The notes: generated by a model from the letters alone, not told the origin. Numbered from the stretch's first letter, positions 7,027 through 13,209 are shown. The stretch is DNA of 14,432 nucleotides from 2-12-FULL-41-16 sp964390625 (GCA_964390625.1 CAYMID010000022.1:1-14432); one strand, 5' to 3'. Numbers and translations are program-made.

Positions 7027-7048
7027 AGCGCAAAGTCAAAGCAAATAA

Positions 7049-7498
7049 TTAAGCCTTTTTGGCGCGAAGCGCACGTGGCTTTTTGGCCGGCGCCTTTTTA
7101 GCTTCGGCAATTTCAGCAACTGGCGCAGCCTCGACTTCGGCTTTTACAGCCTTGGCAGTGCCATTTCCACTCAACACAATGGTGACATGGGAGGTGCGCT
7201 TGCGAATTGGTGTAGCGCGGCCCATGGCACGTGGCATCCAGCGGTGCAAGGTAGCACCACTATTTACCAATGTGCTTGTAATTACCAGCGACGAAACATC
7301 AGCCTGGTGATTATGGGTAGCGTTAGCAATGGCCGATTGCAACAACTTCATCACTGGACGAGCAGCGTGCTTACGAGAAAACTGTAATTGCTGTACTGCT
7401 ACCTCAGCCGACATCCCCTTAATAAGATCAGTAACCAAACGGACCTTACGTGGACTCATGCGAAAGTTATTTAAATGTGCCTTGGTTTCAAAAGTCAT
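7049..7498 (-). CDS. rplV: Large-subunit ribosomal protein uL22 with C-terminal extension
   Basis: 50S protein whose long beta-hairpin lines the peptide exit tunnel. The core (about 1-112) shows NNFRMSPRKVRLVTDLIKGM, FSRKHAARPVMKLLQSAIANA and the tunnel hairpin around HRWMPRAMGRATPIRKRTSHV. After the core comes about 35 residues rich in Ala, Lys, Glu and Pro, ending RALRAKKA, which makes the protein 149 residues instead of the usual 110-115. The tail lies on the outer face in known structures; its role here is unknown. No Shine-Dalgarno; ATG is preceded by T. Confidence 0.96.
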   Translation of the reverse strand: MTFETKAHLNNFRMSPRKVRLVTDLIKGMSAEVAVQQLQFSRKHAARPVMKLLQSAIANATHNHQADVSSLVITSTLVNSGATLHRWMPRAMGRATPIRKRTSHVTIVLSGNGTAKAVKAEVEAAPVAEIAEAKKAPAKKPRALRAKKA

Positions 7499-7509
7499 AT
7501 ACAGGCAAA

Positions 7510-7833
7510 TTACTTCTTAGCGGCAGGAGCAGCAGCTGGTTTAGCAGCTGGAGCAGAGGCCTGTTCCTTGGCCATTTTACCACCATGCCCCACAAACTTG
7601 CGGGTTGGTGAAAATTCACCAAGCTTGTGGCCAACCATGTTTTCTTCCACGTAGACAGAGGTAAAGACCTTGCCATTGTGTACAGCAAAAGTCATACCAA
7701 CCATCTCTGGAGTGATAGTTGAAGAACGGGACCAAGTCTTGATTGGGGCACGATTATTAGTCGCTTTAGCCGCCTGAACCTTGGCCAATAGTTTGGCTTC
7801 GGTAAATGGGCCTTTTTTTAAACTTCTGGACAT
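7510..7833 (-). CDS. rpsS: Small-subunit ribosomal protein uS19 with Ala-rich tail
   Basis: 30S head protein that forms a complex with uS13 near the A-site and takes part in an intersubunit bridge. The core is normal: MSRSLKKGPFTEAKLLAKVQ (1-20), KTWSRSSTITPEMVGMTFAV, HNGKVFTSVYVEENMVGHKL and GEFSPTRKFVGHGGK. The last 20 residues or so are an Ala/Pro/Lys tail, bringing the length to 107 against about 92. It lies 21 nt after rplB and 11 nt before rplV. No Shine-Dalgarno; ATG is preceded by T. Confidence 0.97.
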   Translation of the reverse strand: MSRSLKKGPFTEAKLLAKVQAAKATNNRAPIKTWSRSSTITPEMVGMTFAVHNGKVFTSVYVEENMVGHKLGEFSPTRKFVGHGGKMAKEQASAPAAKPAAAPAAKK

Positions 7834-7854
7834 ATTGCAAAAGTGAACTAGGGA

Positions 7855-8697
7855 TTATTTGCCCCGAGCTGGACGACGGCTCAAGATGAGCTTGTCACTG
7901 GCTTTGGAACGGCGAGACTTAACGCCGAGGGCTTTTTTACCCCACTTGGTCTTAGGACCGCCCTTCAAACCGATTGGGTTACGGCCCTCACCACCACCGT
8001 GTGGGTGATCAACTGGGTTCATAACCTTACCACGGACAACCGGACGCCATCCTTTAAGACGTTTACGACCCGCTTTACCCAAACGAACGAGTTTGTAGTC
8101 TGGGTTACCAACTTGACCAACCGTAGCCGCACATTCAGCCAATACCAAACGAACTTCGCCCGAAGGTAATTTAAGCTGTGCGTAACGACCTTCCAAAGTC
8201 TGGAATTGAGCACCAACACCAGCAGAACGTACAAGTTGACCACCTTTCCCTGGCTCAAGTTCAACATTGTATACAAACAAACCAACTGGAATGTGCTTAA
8301 GTGGCATGCGAGCGCCTACAGTAGGCTCAATTGGGTTGCGAGAAGACATGATTGAATCCCCCACCTTCATACCTTGAGGTACAATAATGTAGGCTTTTGA
8401 CTTATCTTGGTATTCGGCCAAAGCAATACGAGGGCCACGGTTTGGATCGTATTCAATCGTAGCGATTTTACCTGGTACGTCGTAGTTAGCCAAACGGAAG
8501 TCGACCAAGCGATAAAGACGCTTAGCACCGCCGCCACGATGACGGACAGTAATAATACCACTGTGATTGCGGCCAGCATTTTGCTTGCGGACAGCGGTCA
8601 AAGACTTGACCGGACGCTTAGCAGTAACATCAGAAAAATCCTGAACGCTACCTTGGCGGCGGCCGTTGGTGGTGGATTTGTAGAGTTTAATCGACAT
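7855..8697 (-). CDS. rplB: Large-subunit ribosomal protein uL2
   Basis: Core 50S protein needed for subunit joining and for peptidyl-transferase assembly. The 280-residue length is normal. Visible family motifs: GRNHSGIITVRHRGGGAKR (43-61), an OB-fold N-terminal domain, the SH3-like middle with GKGGQLVRSAGVGAQ, and the C-terminal signature VMNPVDHPHGGGEGRNP (about 225-241), which holds the conserved His pair. The ATG follows the rplW stop by 10 nt. Only GGA at a loose spacing resembles a Shine-Dalgarno; T precedes the ATG. Confidence 0.98.
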   Translation of the reverse strand: MSIKLYKSTTNGRRQGSVQDFSDVTAKRPVKSLTAVRKQNAGRNHSGIITVRHRGGGAKRLYRLVDFRLANYDVPGKIATIEYDPNRGPRIALAEYQDKSKAYIIVPQGMKVGDSIMSSRNPIEPTVGARMPLKHIPVGLFVYNVELEPGKGGQLVRSAGVGAQFQTLEGRYAQLKLPSGEVRLVLAECAATVGQVGNPDYKLVRLGKAGRKRLKGWRPVVRGKVMNPVDHPHGGGEGRNPIGLKGGPKTKWGKKALGVKSRRSKASDKLILSRRPARGK

Positions 8698-8707
8698 ATA
8701 GATTCCG

Positions 8708-9061
8708 TTAGACGCCAGTATGAATACTGATGGTCTGACCGGCTGGCAAGGTTACAATTGCCTTTTTCCAGTCCTTACGACGACCAACGGTACGACCAAA
8801 GCGTACTTCTTTACCCTCAACATTTACAGTACGAACCTGTGCTGGGCGAACACCATAAACTTGTTCAACAGCAGCCATGACTTGAGTTTTGGTGGCGTCC
8901 TTGGTTACGACAAAGGTGTACACACCCTTAATTTCAGCATGTGCGGCTTTTTCACTTACCAAAGGACGAACTAACACACGGTACGCAGACCCAGAGCGAC
9001 CGGTTTTTTTTGCTTCCACTGTTTCGGACACGACTGACTTGGTTTTTTTGGTAATAGCCAT
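8708..9061 (-). CDS. rplW: Large-subunit ribosomal protein uL23 with N-terminal extension
   Basis: 50S protein at the exit-tunnel rim, the main docking point for trigger factor and SRP. The core begins at about residue 27: YRVLVRPLVSEKAAH, VYTFVVTKDATKTQVMAAVE, VYGVRPAQVRTVNVEGK and RRKDWKKAIVTLPAGQTI. About 25 Lys/Ser/Thr-rich residues come before it; total length is 117 against 95-100 in many bacteria. The rplD stop and this ATG are 6 nt apart (AACTGATATG), with no Shine-Dalgarno, so re-initiation by the same ribosome is plausible. T precedes the ATG. Confidence 0.96.
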   Translation of the reverse strand: MAITKKTKSVVSETVEAKKTGRSGSAYRVLVRPLVSEKAAHAEIKGVYTFVVTKDATKTQVMAAVEQVYGVRPAQVRTVNVEGKEVRFGRTVGRRKDWKKAIVTLPAGQTISIHTGV

Positions 9062-9067
9062 ATCAGT

Positions 9068-9694
9068 TTAGTTTAAACGCTTTTCAAGGGCCTGGACAGC
9101 AGCGCGTGTAGCAATGATGTACTGATTCTGCAATAAGTCGGCCACATTAAGTTCCGCAGCACGGACAACCTCAGTCTTAGTTAAGTTGTTTACTGCCTGA
9201 CGTGTACTTTCTTCGGTTGTGGTAGTCACAATCAAAGTCGTACGGCCTGCACCTGGCAACTTTGCACGCAAAGCGGACAAAGTTTTTGTTTTTGCGTCGG
9301 TAGGTAAAGATTCTACAACTACCAAACGAGCATCGGCCAATTTATCACTAAGGCACATTTTTACAGCCAAAGCGTTAACTTTTTTATTGATTTTTTGCTT
9401 GTAATTACGGATTGAAAGTGGACCAAAAGTCACACCACCGCCCTTCCAAATTGGAGAGCGAATCGAACCATGACGAGCGCGTCCGGTACCTTTTTGTTTC
9501 CAAGGCTTCTTGCCACCGCCGCGGACTTCACCGCGACCTTTGGTATCAGCCCAAGCCTCACGAGCATTGGCCATAAGTGAAACAAAAACTTGGTGCACCA
9601 CATCAACTTTTGGAGTTACTCCAAAAGTAGCATCGGCCAAATCCATTTCACCAACCGATTCACCGGTTTGATTAAACAATTTTACTTTTGCCAT
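9068..9694 (-). CDS. rplD: Large-subunit ribosomal protein uL4
   Basis: 50S protein whose extended loop reaches the exit-tunnel constriction; in E. coli it also represses the S10 operon through its mRNA leader. I place the start at 9694 (MAKVKLFNQTGESVGE), giving 208 residues. The open frame reaches an ATG at 9733, but that would run into rplC and add an unrelated N-terminus. The loop GRGEVRGGGKKPWKQKGTGR then ARHGSIRSPIWKGGGVTFGP (about 53-92) is highly typical. It starts 10 nt after rplC with TTTGTTTAT upstream, so there is no Shine-Dalgarno; T precedes the ATG. As the second gene after the rplC leader it is the natural candidate regulator of that leader (inference). Confidence 0.96.
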   Translation of the reverse strand: MAKVKLFNQTGESVGEMDLADATFGVTPKVDVVHQVFVSLMANAREAWADTKGRGEVRGGGKKPWKQKGTGRARHGSIRSPIWKGGGVTFGPLSIRNYKQKINKKVNALAVKMCLSDKLADARLVVVESLPTDAKTKTLSALRAKLPGAGRTTLIVTTTTEESTRQAVNNLTKTEVVRAAELNVADLLQNQYIIATRAAVQALEKRLN

Positions 9695-9704
9695 ATAAAC
9701 AAAG

Positions 9705-10433
9705 TTAGGCCTGAGCTTCGGCAACTGGTTCAACAGCTGCTTCTGGAGCTACTTCCGGAGCCGCGACCTCGGCTGGAGCCTGTGGAGCTTCCACAGTGAT
9801 TGCACCGTTGTTGGTGGAAACGACCACCAAACCATTGCGAGCACCTGGGATTGCACCCTTTACCCACAATTCATTTGTCTCTGGGTGAACTTCGATTACT
9901 TCTAAATTTTTAACAGTAATCTGTTCGTTACCCATGTGACCCGCCATGCGCATATCTTTAAAAACACGCTGCACACCACCGGCACCAATGGAACCAGGCA
10001 TGCGCAAGTTGTCTTTGTGACCGTGAGTGGCAGGACCACCGGCAAAGCCGTGACGGCGCACAACACCCTGGAAGCCCTTACCTTTTGAAGTACCCACAAC
10101 CTGGACTTTTTCACCAGGAGCAAAGATACCAACGGTAAAGTGGTCACCACGCTTAAGGCTGTGACCAGCTTCAATGGTTTGGCTACGCAAGTAACGCACA
10201 GTGGCGCCTGGCGCAGTTTCCAAACCCTGCACATGACCGCGTTCAGCGCGGTTCAATCTAAATGTTTTCTGCTCGCCAAAACCAATCTGCACTGCAGTAA
10301 CACCGTCATTTTCGGCTGTCTTGACTTGTGTTACAACGCACGGGCCGGCTTGGACACGGGTAACCGGAACAACAGTTCCGTTGGCGGAAAATACCTGTGT
10401 CATGCCAATTTTTTTTCCCAAGATAAACTTCAT
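9705..10433 (-). CDS. rplC: Large-subunit ribosomal protein uL3 with acidic C-terminal tail
   Basis: One of the first proteins to bind 23S rRNA; its central loop approaches the peptidyl-transferase centre. Visible motifs: MKFILGKKIGMTQVF (1-15), GKGFQGVVRRHGFAGGPATH (118-137 or so), MPGSIGAG and KDMRMAGHMGNEQITVKNLE, then GAIPGARNGLVVV. The last 30 or so residues are Ala/Pro/Glu-rich with no Lys or Arg, an acidic tail unlike the basic core and unlike the basic tails of uL22 and uS19. It is the first gene after the internal promoter and attenuator-like leader. No Shine-Dalgarno; T precedes the ATG. Confidence 0.97.
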   Translation of the reverse strand: MKFILGKKIGMTQVFSANGTVVPVTRVQAGPCVVTQVKTAENDGVTAVQIGFGEQKTFRLNRAERGHVQGLETAPGATVRYLRSQTIEAGHSLKRGDHFTVGIFAPGEKVQVVGTSKGKGFQGVVRRHGFAGGPATHGHKDNLRMPGSIGAGGVQRVFKDMRMAGHMGNEQITVKNLEVIEVHPETNELWVKGAIPGARNGLVVVSTNNGAITVEAPQAPAEVAAPEVAPEAAVEPVAEAQA

Positions 10434-10669
10434 ATCTTGTTGTATGCTAGTATTAAAAAACTAGAAGGTGAAACAGTATATAACGGGATTACCCAACGAT
10501 GGGGCCTCTCTATCCACAATAGTGTTTCGCCTTCTAGCCTCTTTTTGCTTATGCAAATTTTGGCTTAATTAAGGTAAATTTGATCTTATCACCTCAAACG
10601 TGCGTGTGCTCTCGCCAGATGTTTTTCCGAAGAATCTTATCTGTGCCAAGACACGAACGAAATTAGAAT
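10434..10669 (-). promoter_or_regulatory. Long 5' leader of the rplC-secY transcript
   Basis: About 235 nt run from the predicted transcription start near 10669 to the rplC ATG. I find no convincing small ORF in it. It holds a short hairpin (TTTGC-ATAA-GCAAA, about 10544-10557) and then the attenuator-like stem. Ribosomal-protein leaders of this length usually carry a binding site for one product of the operon; uL4 or uL3 would be candidates. The extent and role are inferred. Confidence 0.55.
10451..10537 (-). promoter_or_regulatory. Attenuator-like hairpin in the rplC leader
   Basis: Arms 10461-10475 and 10523-10537 pair over 15 positions (CTAGAAGGCGAAACA with TGTTTCACCTTCTAG on the minus strand, one C-A mismatch). 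On the minus strand the 3' arm runs straight into six T (10455-10460), the form of an intrinsic terminator, 27 nt before the rplC ATG. The 47-nt loop can form smaller hairpins, for example CTAT-TGTGG-ATAG and GGG-TAAT-CCC. Lying inside the transcript from the promoter at 10676-10704, it could stop transcription before the 20-gene series unless prevented. The plus strand also has CCTCTTTTTG after the stem, so the element could terminate both ways. Confidence 0.65.
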
Positions 10670-10675
10670 ACGGCT

Positions 10676-10704
10676 ATTGTACTAGAAAACTGACCATCTG
10701 TCAA
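10676..10704 (-). promoter_or_regulatory. Sigma-70-type promoter for rplC-secY
   Basis: On the minus strand a consensus -35 TTGACA (10699-10704) is separated by exactly 17 nt from TACAAT (10676-10681). It lies just beyond the rpsJ stop at 10727, so the series from rplC can be transcribed independently of tuf-rpsJ. Confidence 0.85.
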
Positions 10705-10726
10705 GGGGAAAACCGCCAGACACGTT

Positions 10727-11062
10727 TTACATCATTTTGATCTCAACATCGACGCCACTAGGAAGGTTCAAGTTCATAAGTGCGTCCACAGCTTTTGGGG
10801 TTGGATTGAGGATATCAATCAAACGTTTGTGTGTACGCATTTCATACTGTTCCTGCGCAGTTTTGTGGATGAAGGTGGCGCGGTTAACGCTGTACTTCTG
10901 GATTTGCGTTGGGAGTGGTACTGGACCAACTACCTGGACGCCATTACGTTCGGCCGTATCAATGATGGTCTTTGTAGCACCATCAATGATTTTGTGGTCG
11001 TACGCTTTGATCTTGATGCGGACACGTGGACCGCTGCTGGCTGTTTTTTCGCTGGTTGACAT
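10727..11062 (-). CDS. rpsJ: Small-subunit ribosomal protein uS10 (NusE)
   Basis: 30S head protein; as NusE it also joins NusB and NusG in antitermination. I place the start at 11062 (MSTSEKTASSGPRV), giving 111 residues. The frame is open to 11134, but that start would run through the hairpin and into the end of tuf. Family motifs: VRIKIKAYDHKIIDGATKTI, VVGPVPLPTQIQKYSVNRAT and FIHKTAQEQYEMRTHKRLID, ending VDVEIKMM. The N-terminal ten residues are extra and polar. It follows tuf by 64 nt and is cut off from rplC by 293 nt, unlike the usual compact S10 operon. No Shine-Dalgarno; T precedes the ATG. Confidence 0.96.
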   Translation of the reverse strand: MSTSEKTASSGPRVRIKIKAYDHKIIDGATKTIIDTAERNGVQVVGPVPLPTQIQKYSVNRATFIHKTAQEQYEMRTHKRLIDILNPTPKAVDALMNLNLPSGVDVEIKMM

Positions 11063-11081
11063 AGAGACAAAGAACAAGGCA

Positions 11082-11116
11082 AAGACCCCGCTGTCCTTAT
11101 GGACGAGCGGGGTCTT
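11082..11116 (-). terminator. Strong hairpin between tuf and rpsJ, possible partial terminator
   Basis: AAGACCCCGCT-GTCC (11082-11096), a TTAT loop, and GGAC-AGCGGGGTCTT (11101-11116, one bulged G) form a 15-bp stem. On the minus strand it is followed by TTTGCCTTGTTCTTTG, which is T-rich but interrupted. It may therefore end only part of the tuf transcripts, or serve as a processing or stability element. No separate promoter for rpsJ is evident in the 64-nt gap, so rpsJ probably depends on read-through. Confidence 0.6.
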
Positions 11117-11126
11117 GGGCCTGGTA

Positions 11127-12317
11127 TTAGGCAATAATCTTGGTTACAACACCTGCACCAACGGTGCGACCACCTTCGCGGATAGCGAAACGCATCTTCT
11201 CTTCGATACCTACTGGTACGATGAGCTTGATGTGGAGGTTGGCAGTATCGCCAGGCATTACCATTTCAGTACCGGCTGGCAATGTGATATCACCAGTAAC
11301 GTCGGTAGTGCGGATATAGAACTGTGGCTTGTAGCCATTGAAGAATGGCTTGTGGCGGCCACCTTCTTCTTTGGTCAAAGCGTAAACTTCGGCCTCGAAT
11401 TCAGTGTGAGCCTTGATAGTGCCAGTTTTAGCAAGCACCATACCGCGCATAACTTCGTCTTTCTTAGTACCGCGGAGCAAGAGACCAGCGTTGTCACCGG
11501 CCATACCTTCCTGGAGGGACTTGTTGAACATTTCAACGCCAGTGATGGTTGTTTTCATCACGTCTGGCTGCATACCAACGATTTCAACTTCATCACCAAC
11601 CTTAATGCGGCCGCGTTCAATACGACCAGTAACTACAGTACCACGACCTTCAATGGAGAAGACGTCTTCAATAGGCATGAAGAATGGCTTGTCCAAGTCG
11701 CGTTCTGGTTGTGGGATGTATTCGTCTAAAGTCTTGAGGAGGTCAAGAATTGGCTTGGCCGAAGCTTCGTCAGTTGGGTTTTCGAGGGCCTTCAAAGAAG
11801 AGCCGCGGATAACTGGAGTAGTGTCGCCAGGGAAGTTGTACTTCTTGAGGAGGTCGCGAACTTCTTCTTCAACGAGGTCGATAAGTTCTGGATCAGAAAC
11901 CTGGTCAACTTTGTTGAGGTACACAACGATATATGGCACGCCAACCTGACGAGCAAGCAAGATGTGCTCGCGAGTCTGAGGCATTGGACCGTCGGCTGCA
12001 GAAACCACGAGAATAGCGCCGTCCATCTGGGCAGCACCAGTAATCATGTTCTTTACGTAGTCAGCGTGGCCTGGGCAGTCAACGTGAGCATAGTGACGGT
12101 TTGCAGTCTCGTACTCAACGTGAGCTGTAGAAATGGTGATACCACGAGCTTTTGACTCAGGGGCCTTGTCCAAGGCGTCCACTTCTTTAACATCGGCGCT
12201 AAAGCCATGAGCTGAAGCTACCTTGAGGATAGCAGCGGTCGTTGTAGTCTTACCGTGGTCAACGTGACCAATGGTACCGACGTTAACGTGTGGCTTTGTT
12301 CTCTGAAATTCGGCCAT
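11127..12317 (-). CDS. tuf: Elongation factor Tu
   Basis: GTPase that delivers aminoacyl-tRNA to the ribosomal A site. The 396-residue length is normal for bacterial EF-Tu. G1 is GHVDHGKT (17-24), the switch I region ends in RGITI (58-62), G3 is DCPGH (80-84), G4 is NKVD (135-138), and the G5 segment reads GSSLKAL. Domains 2 and 3 follow, with GRGTVVTGRIERG, GDNAGLLLRG and the C-terminal end REGGRTVGAGVVTKI. It has its own promoter and a leader of about 120 nt, with no Shine-Dalgarno near the ATG (a GGGGAG lies about 19 nt away, inside a predicted stem). It stands beside rpsJ, but rpsL, rpsG and fusA of the str operon are not here. Confidence 0.98.
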   Translation of the reverse strand: MAEFQRTKPHVNVGTIGHVDHGKTTTTAAILKVASAHGFSADVKEVDALDKAPESKARGITISTAHVEYETANRHYAHVDCPGHADYVKNMITGAAQMDGAILVVSAADGPMPQTREHILLARQVGVPYIVVYLNKVDQVSDPELIDLVEEEVRDLLKKYNFPGDTTPVIRGSSLKALENPTDEASAKPILDLLKTLDEYIPQPERDLDKPFFMPIEDVFSIEGRGTVVTGRIERGRIKVGDEVEIVGMQPDVMKTTITGVEMFNKSLQEGMAGDNAGLLLRGTKKDEVMRGMVLAKTGTIKAHTEFEAEVYALTKEEGGRHKPFFNGYKPQFYIRTTDVTGDITLPAGTEMVMPGDTANLHIKLIVPVGIEEKMRFAIREGGRTVGAGVVTKIIA

Positions 12318-12327
12318 ACGGCGTGTA

Positions 12328-12378
12328 TATATCGCACTCCCCTAGGTGGCTAGGTAAGATTTGTGAACCAGCGATATA
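12328..12378 (-). promoter_or_regulatory. Folded leader just upstream of tuf
   Basis: TATATCGC (12371-12378 on the minus strand) is perfectly complementary to GCGATATA (12328-12335), an 8-bp stem that ends 10 nt before the tuf ATG. The 35-nt loop holds a small CTAG-CCAC-CTAG hairpin and the only G-rich, SD-like stretch. A second small hairpin (CCTG-TTTA-CAGG) lies at about 12402-12413. The fold could control ribosome access; this is inference. Confidence 0.4.
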
Positions 12379-12446
12379 GATTTAATAAATAATGACCTTA
12401 CCCTGTAAACAGGACTCGGCCGCTATAAATAGATTAAGCGAGGGGG

Positions 12447-12474
12447 ATTATACCAAATTTTCAGCAGACGTCAA
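12447..12474 (-). promoter_or_regulatory. Sigma-70-type promoter for tuf
   Basis: On the minus strand TTGACG (12469-12474) is followed after 16 nt by a consensus TATAAT (12447-12452). The predicted start near 12440 gives a leader of about 120 nt. The promoter lies 33 nt beyond the stop of the hypothetical gene, with no clear terminator between them. Confidence 0.85.
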
Positions 12475-12507
12475 GAGGGTGGGCGCTGGGGATAGTGCCA
12501 AGAAAGC

Positions 12508-13029
12508 CTACGGATTTGGTTCTTCTAGAAAGTTTGGCTCATCAGACTCAAAAACTGGCTCATCATGAGCTTGAAATGGAACTGGTTTTTGCTCGTCCTG
12601 TGAGGCAATTTCAGGGCGCACGCGACGTATCACATCTCCAAGCCGATGCCACTGCTGACCAGACGCCCCGATCGATGTCGCCGAAACAAGGCTCTTTGGC
12701 TTATTTAGTACTTCTTCCTCAACCGGTAATGCTTCTGGCTCTATTGGGGTTAACTCTTCGGGTAAAACATCAACCCGAGACTCCTGAACAAAGTCGCCAT
12801 TCCCGACCTCGACCTTAAGTTCAGGCACCTGAGCACTATTTGTATCCACCGTTGTTTTTGACTCAATTGAATTTTTTTTATTTGAGTCAAAATATTGTGC
12901 AAATTCGTCAATTCCCAATATTACCAAGTGTTTTCCACCCTGTTTATCATATACAACCATTGGGCCTTTTAGTTTTTGAGCCAAGTCCAAAACTTTATCA
13001 AATTGTTCACTCATAATATTCAAAAGCAT
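12508..13029 (-). CDS. Hypothetical acidic protein, possible Phd-like N-terminus
   Basis: I cannot assign a family. The 173-residue product has two parts. Residues 7-47 look folded: a helix (EQFDKVLDLAQKL), a strand GPMVVYDKQ, a second strand KHLVILGI and a helix DEFAQYF. This pattern recalls the start of Phd/YefM-type antitoxins (a strand, a turn, then a strand before (D/E)EFxxY), but it is too short to be sure. Residues 50-173 are rich in Glu, Asp, Pro and Ser with few hydrophobic runs and are probably disordered. No signal peptide, membrane segment or cysteine is seen. The start at 13029 has GGAGGG 5 nt upstream; an in-frame ATG at 13014 (MSEQFDK) is an alternative. Stop is TAG. No toxin gene lies beside it. 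It sits between the 16S terminator and tuf. Confidence 0.75.
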   Translation of the reverse strand: MLLNIMSEQFDKVLDLAQKLKGPMVVYDKQGGKHLVILGIDEFAQYFDSNKKNSIESKTTVDTNSAQVPELKVEVGNGDFVQESRVDVLPEELTPIEPEALPVEEEVLNKPKSLVSATSIGASGQQWHRLGDVIRRVRPEIASQDEQKPVPFQAHDEPVFESDEPNFLEEPNP

Positions 13030-13034
13030 TTCAA

Positions 13035-13040
13035 CCCTCC
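13035..13040 (-). promoter_or_regulatory. Shine-Dalgarno of the hypothetical gene
   Basis: GGAGGG on the minus strand, 5 nt before the ATG at 13029, matches the 16S anti-SD (CCTCC at 13213-13217). It favours the 13029 start over 13014. It is the best SD in the window; the ribosomal genes lack one apart from a GAGG before rplP. Confidence 0.65.
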
Positions 13041-13041
13041 A

Positions 13042-13070
13042 AGCCTACACATGCCTCCCCCTCTTGTCAA
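13042..13070 (-). promoter_or_regulatory. Possible promoter of the hypothetical gene
   Basis: A consensus TTGACA (13065-13070, minus strand) is followed after 17 nt by TAGGCT (13042-13047), which matches the -10 consensus at only three positions. If used, transcription would start within or next to the GGAGGG, giving a leader of about 10 nt and perhaps removing part of the SD. In that case the ATG at 13014 would be the likelier start. Confidence 0.4.
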
Positions 13071-13089
13071 TGTAAGCAGTCTATTCCTT

Positions 13090-13119
13090 AAAAACAAAAA
13101 ATCCCTTGGTAGGGATTTT
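13090..13119 (-). terminator. Intrinsic terminator after 16S rRNA
   Basis: On the minus strand AAAATCCCT (13111-13119), ACCA, then AGGGATTTT (13098-13106) form a 9-bp stem followed by TTGTTTTTAAGG. It lies about 91 nt beyond the 16S 3' end and should end the rRNA transcript before any 23S gene. Confidence 0.85.
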
Positions 13120-13209
13120 ATACGAAGTTCACGATATAAATGTGACAAGAAACCGGTCGGTAGTCCTATAGTTTTGTAGAATCACAGTCTTACGACTGAG
13201 TTTCTCCAG
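13120..13209 (-). other. Short 3' trailer of the 16S transcript
   Basis: About 90 nt between the mature 16S 3' end and the terminator. It holds a small hairpin (CAGTC-GTAA-GACTG, near 13184-13197) and an ACCGACCGGT stretch, but nothing I can read as a tRNA. It may contain the 3' half of the RNase III processing stem, whose other half would lie upstream of the 16S gene outside the window. Confidence 0.5.

Noticed and set aside
9695..9733. Upstream ATG for rplD
   Set aside because: It overlaps the rplC end; MAKVKLFNQTG is the expected start.
10705..10726. Terminator directly after rpsJ
   Set aside because: AAAAC/GTTTT around CGCCAGACAC is too short a stem, so read-through from rpsJ towards the rplC leader remains possible.
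11063..11134. Upstream ATG for rpsJ
   Set aside because: It would add residues translated from the tuf-rpsJ hairpin and overlap the tuf stop; the family N-terminus and -1T support 11062.
10737..11729. A 330-codon open frame on the plus strand, overlapping rpsJ and tuf
   Set aside because: It is antisense to two certain genes, has no family resemblance, and its openness follows from the codon pattern of tuf.
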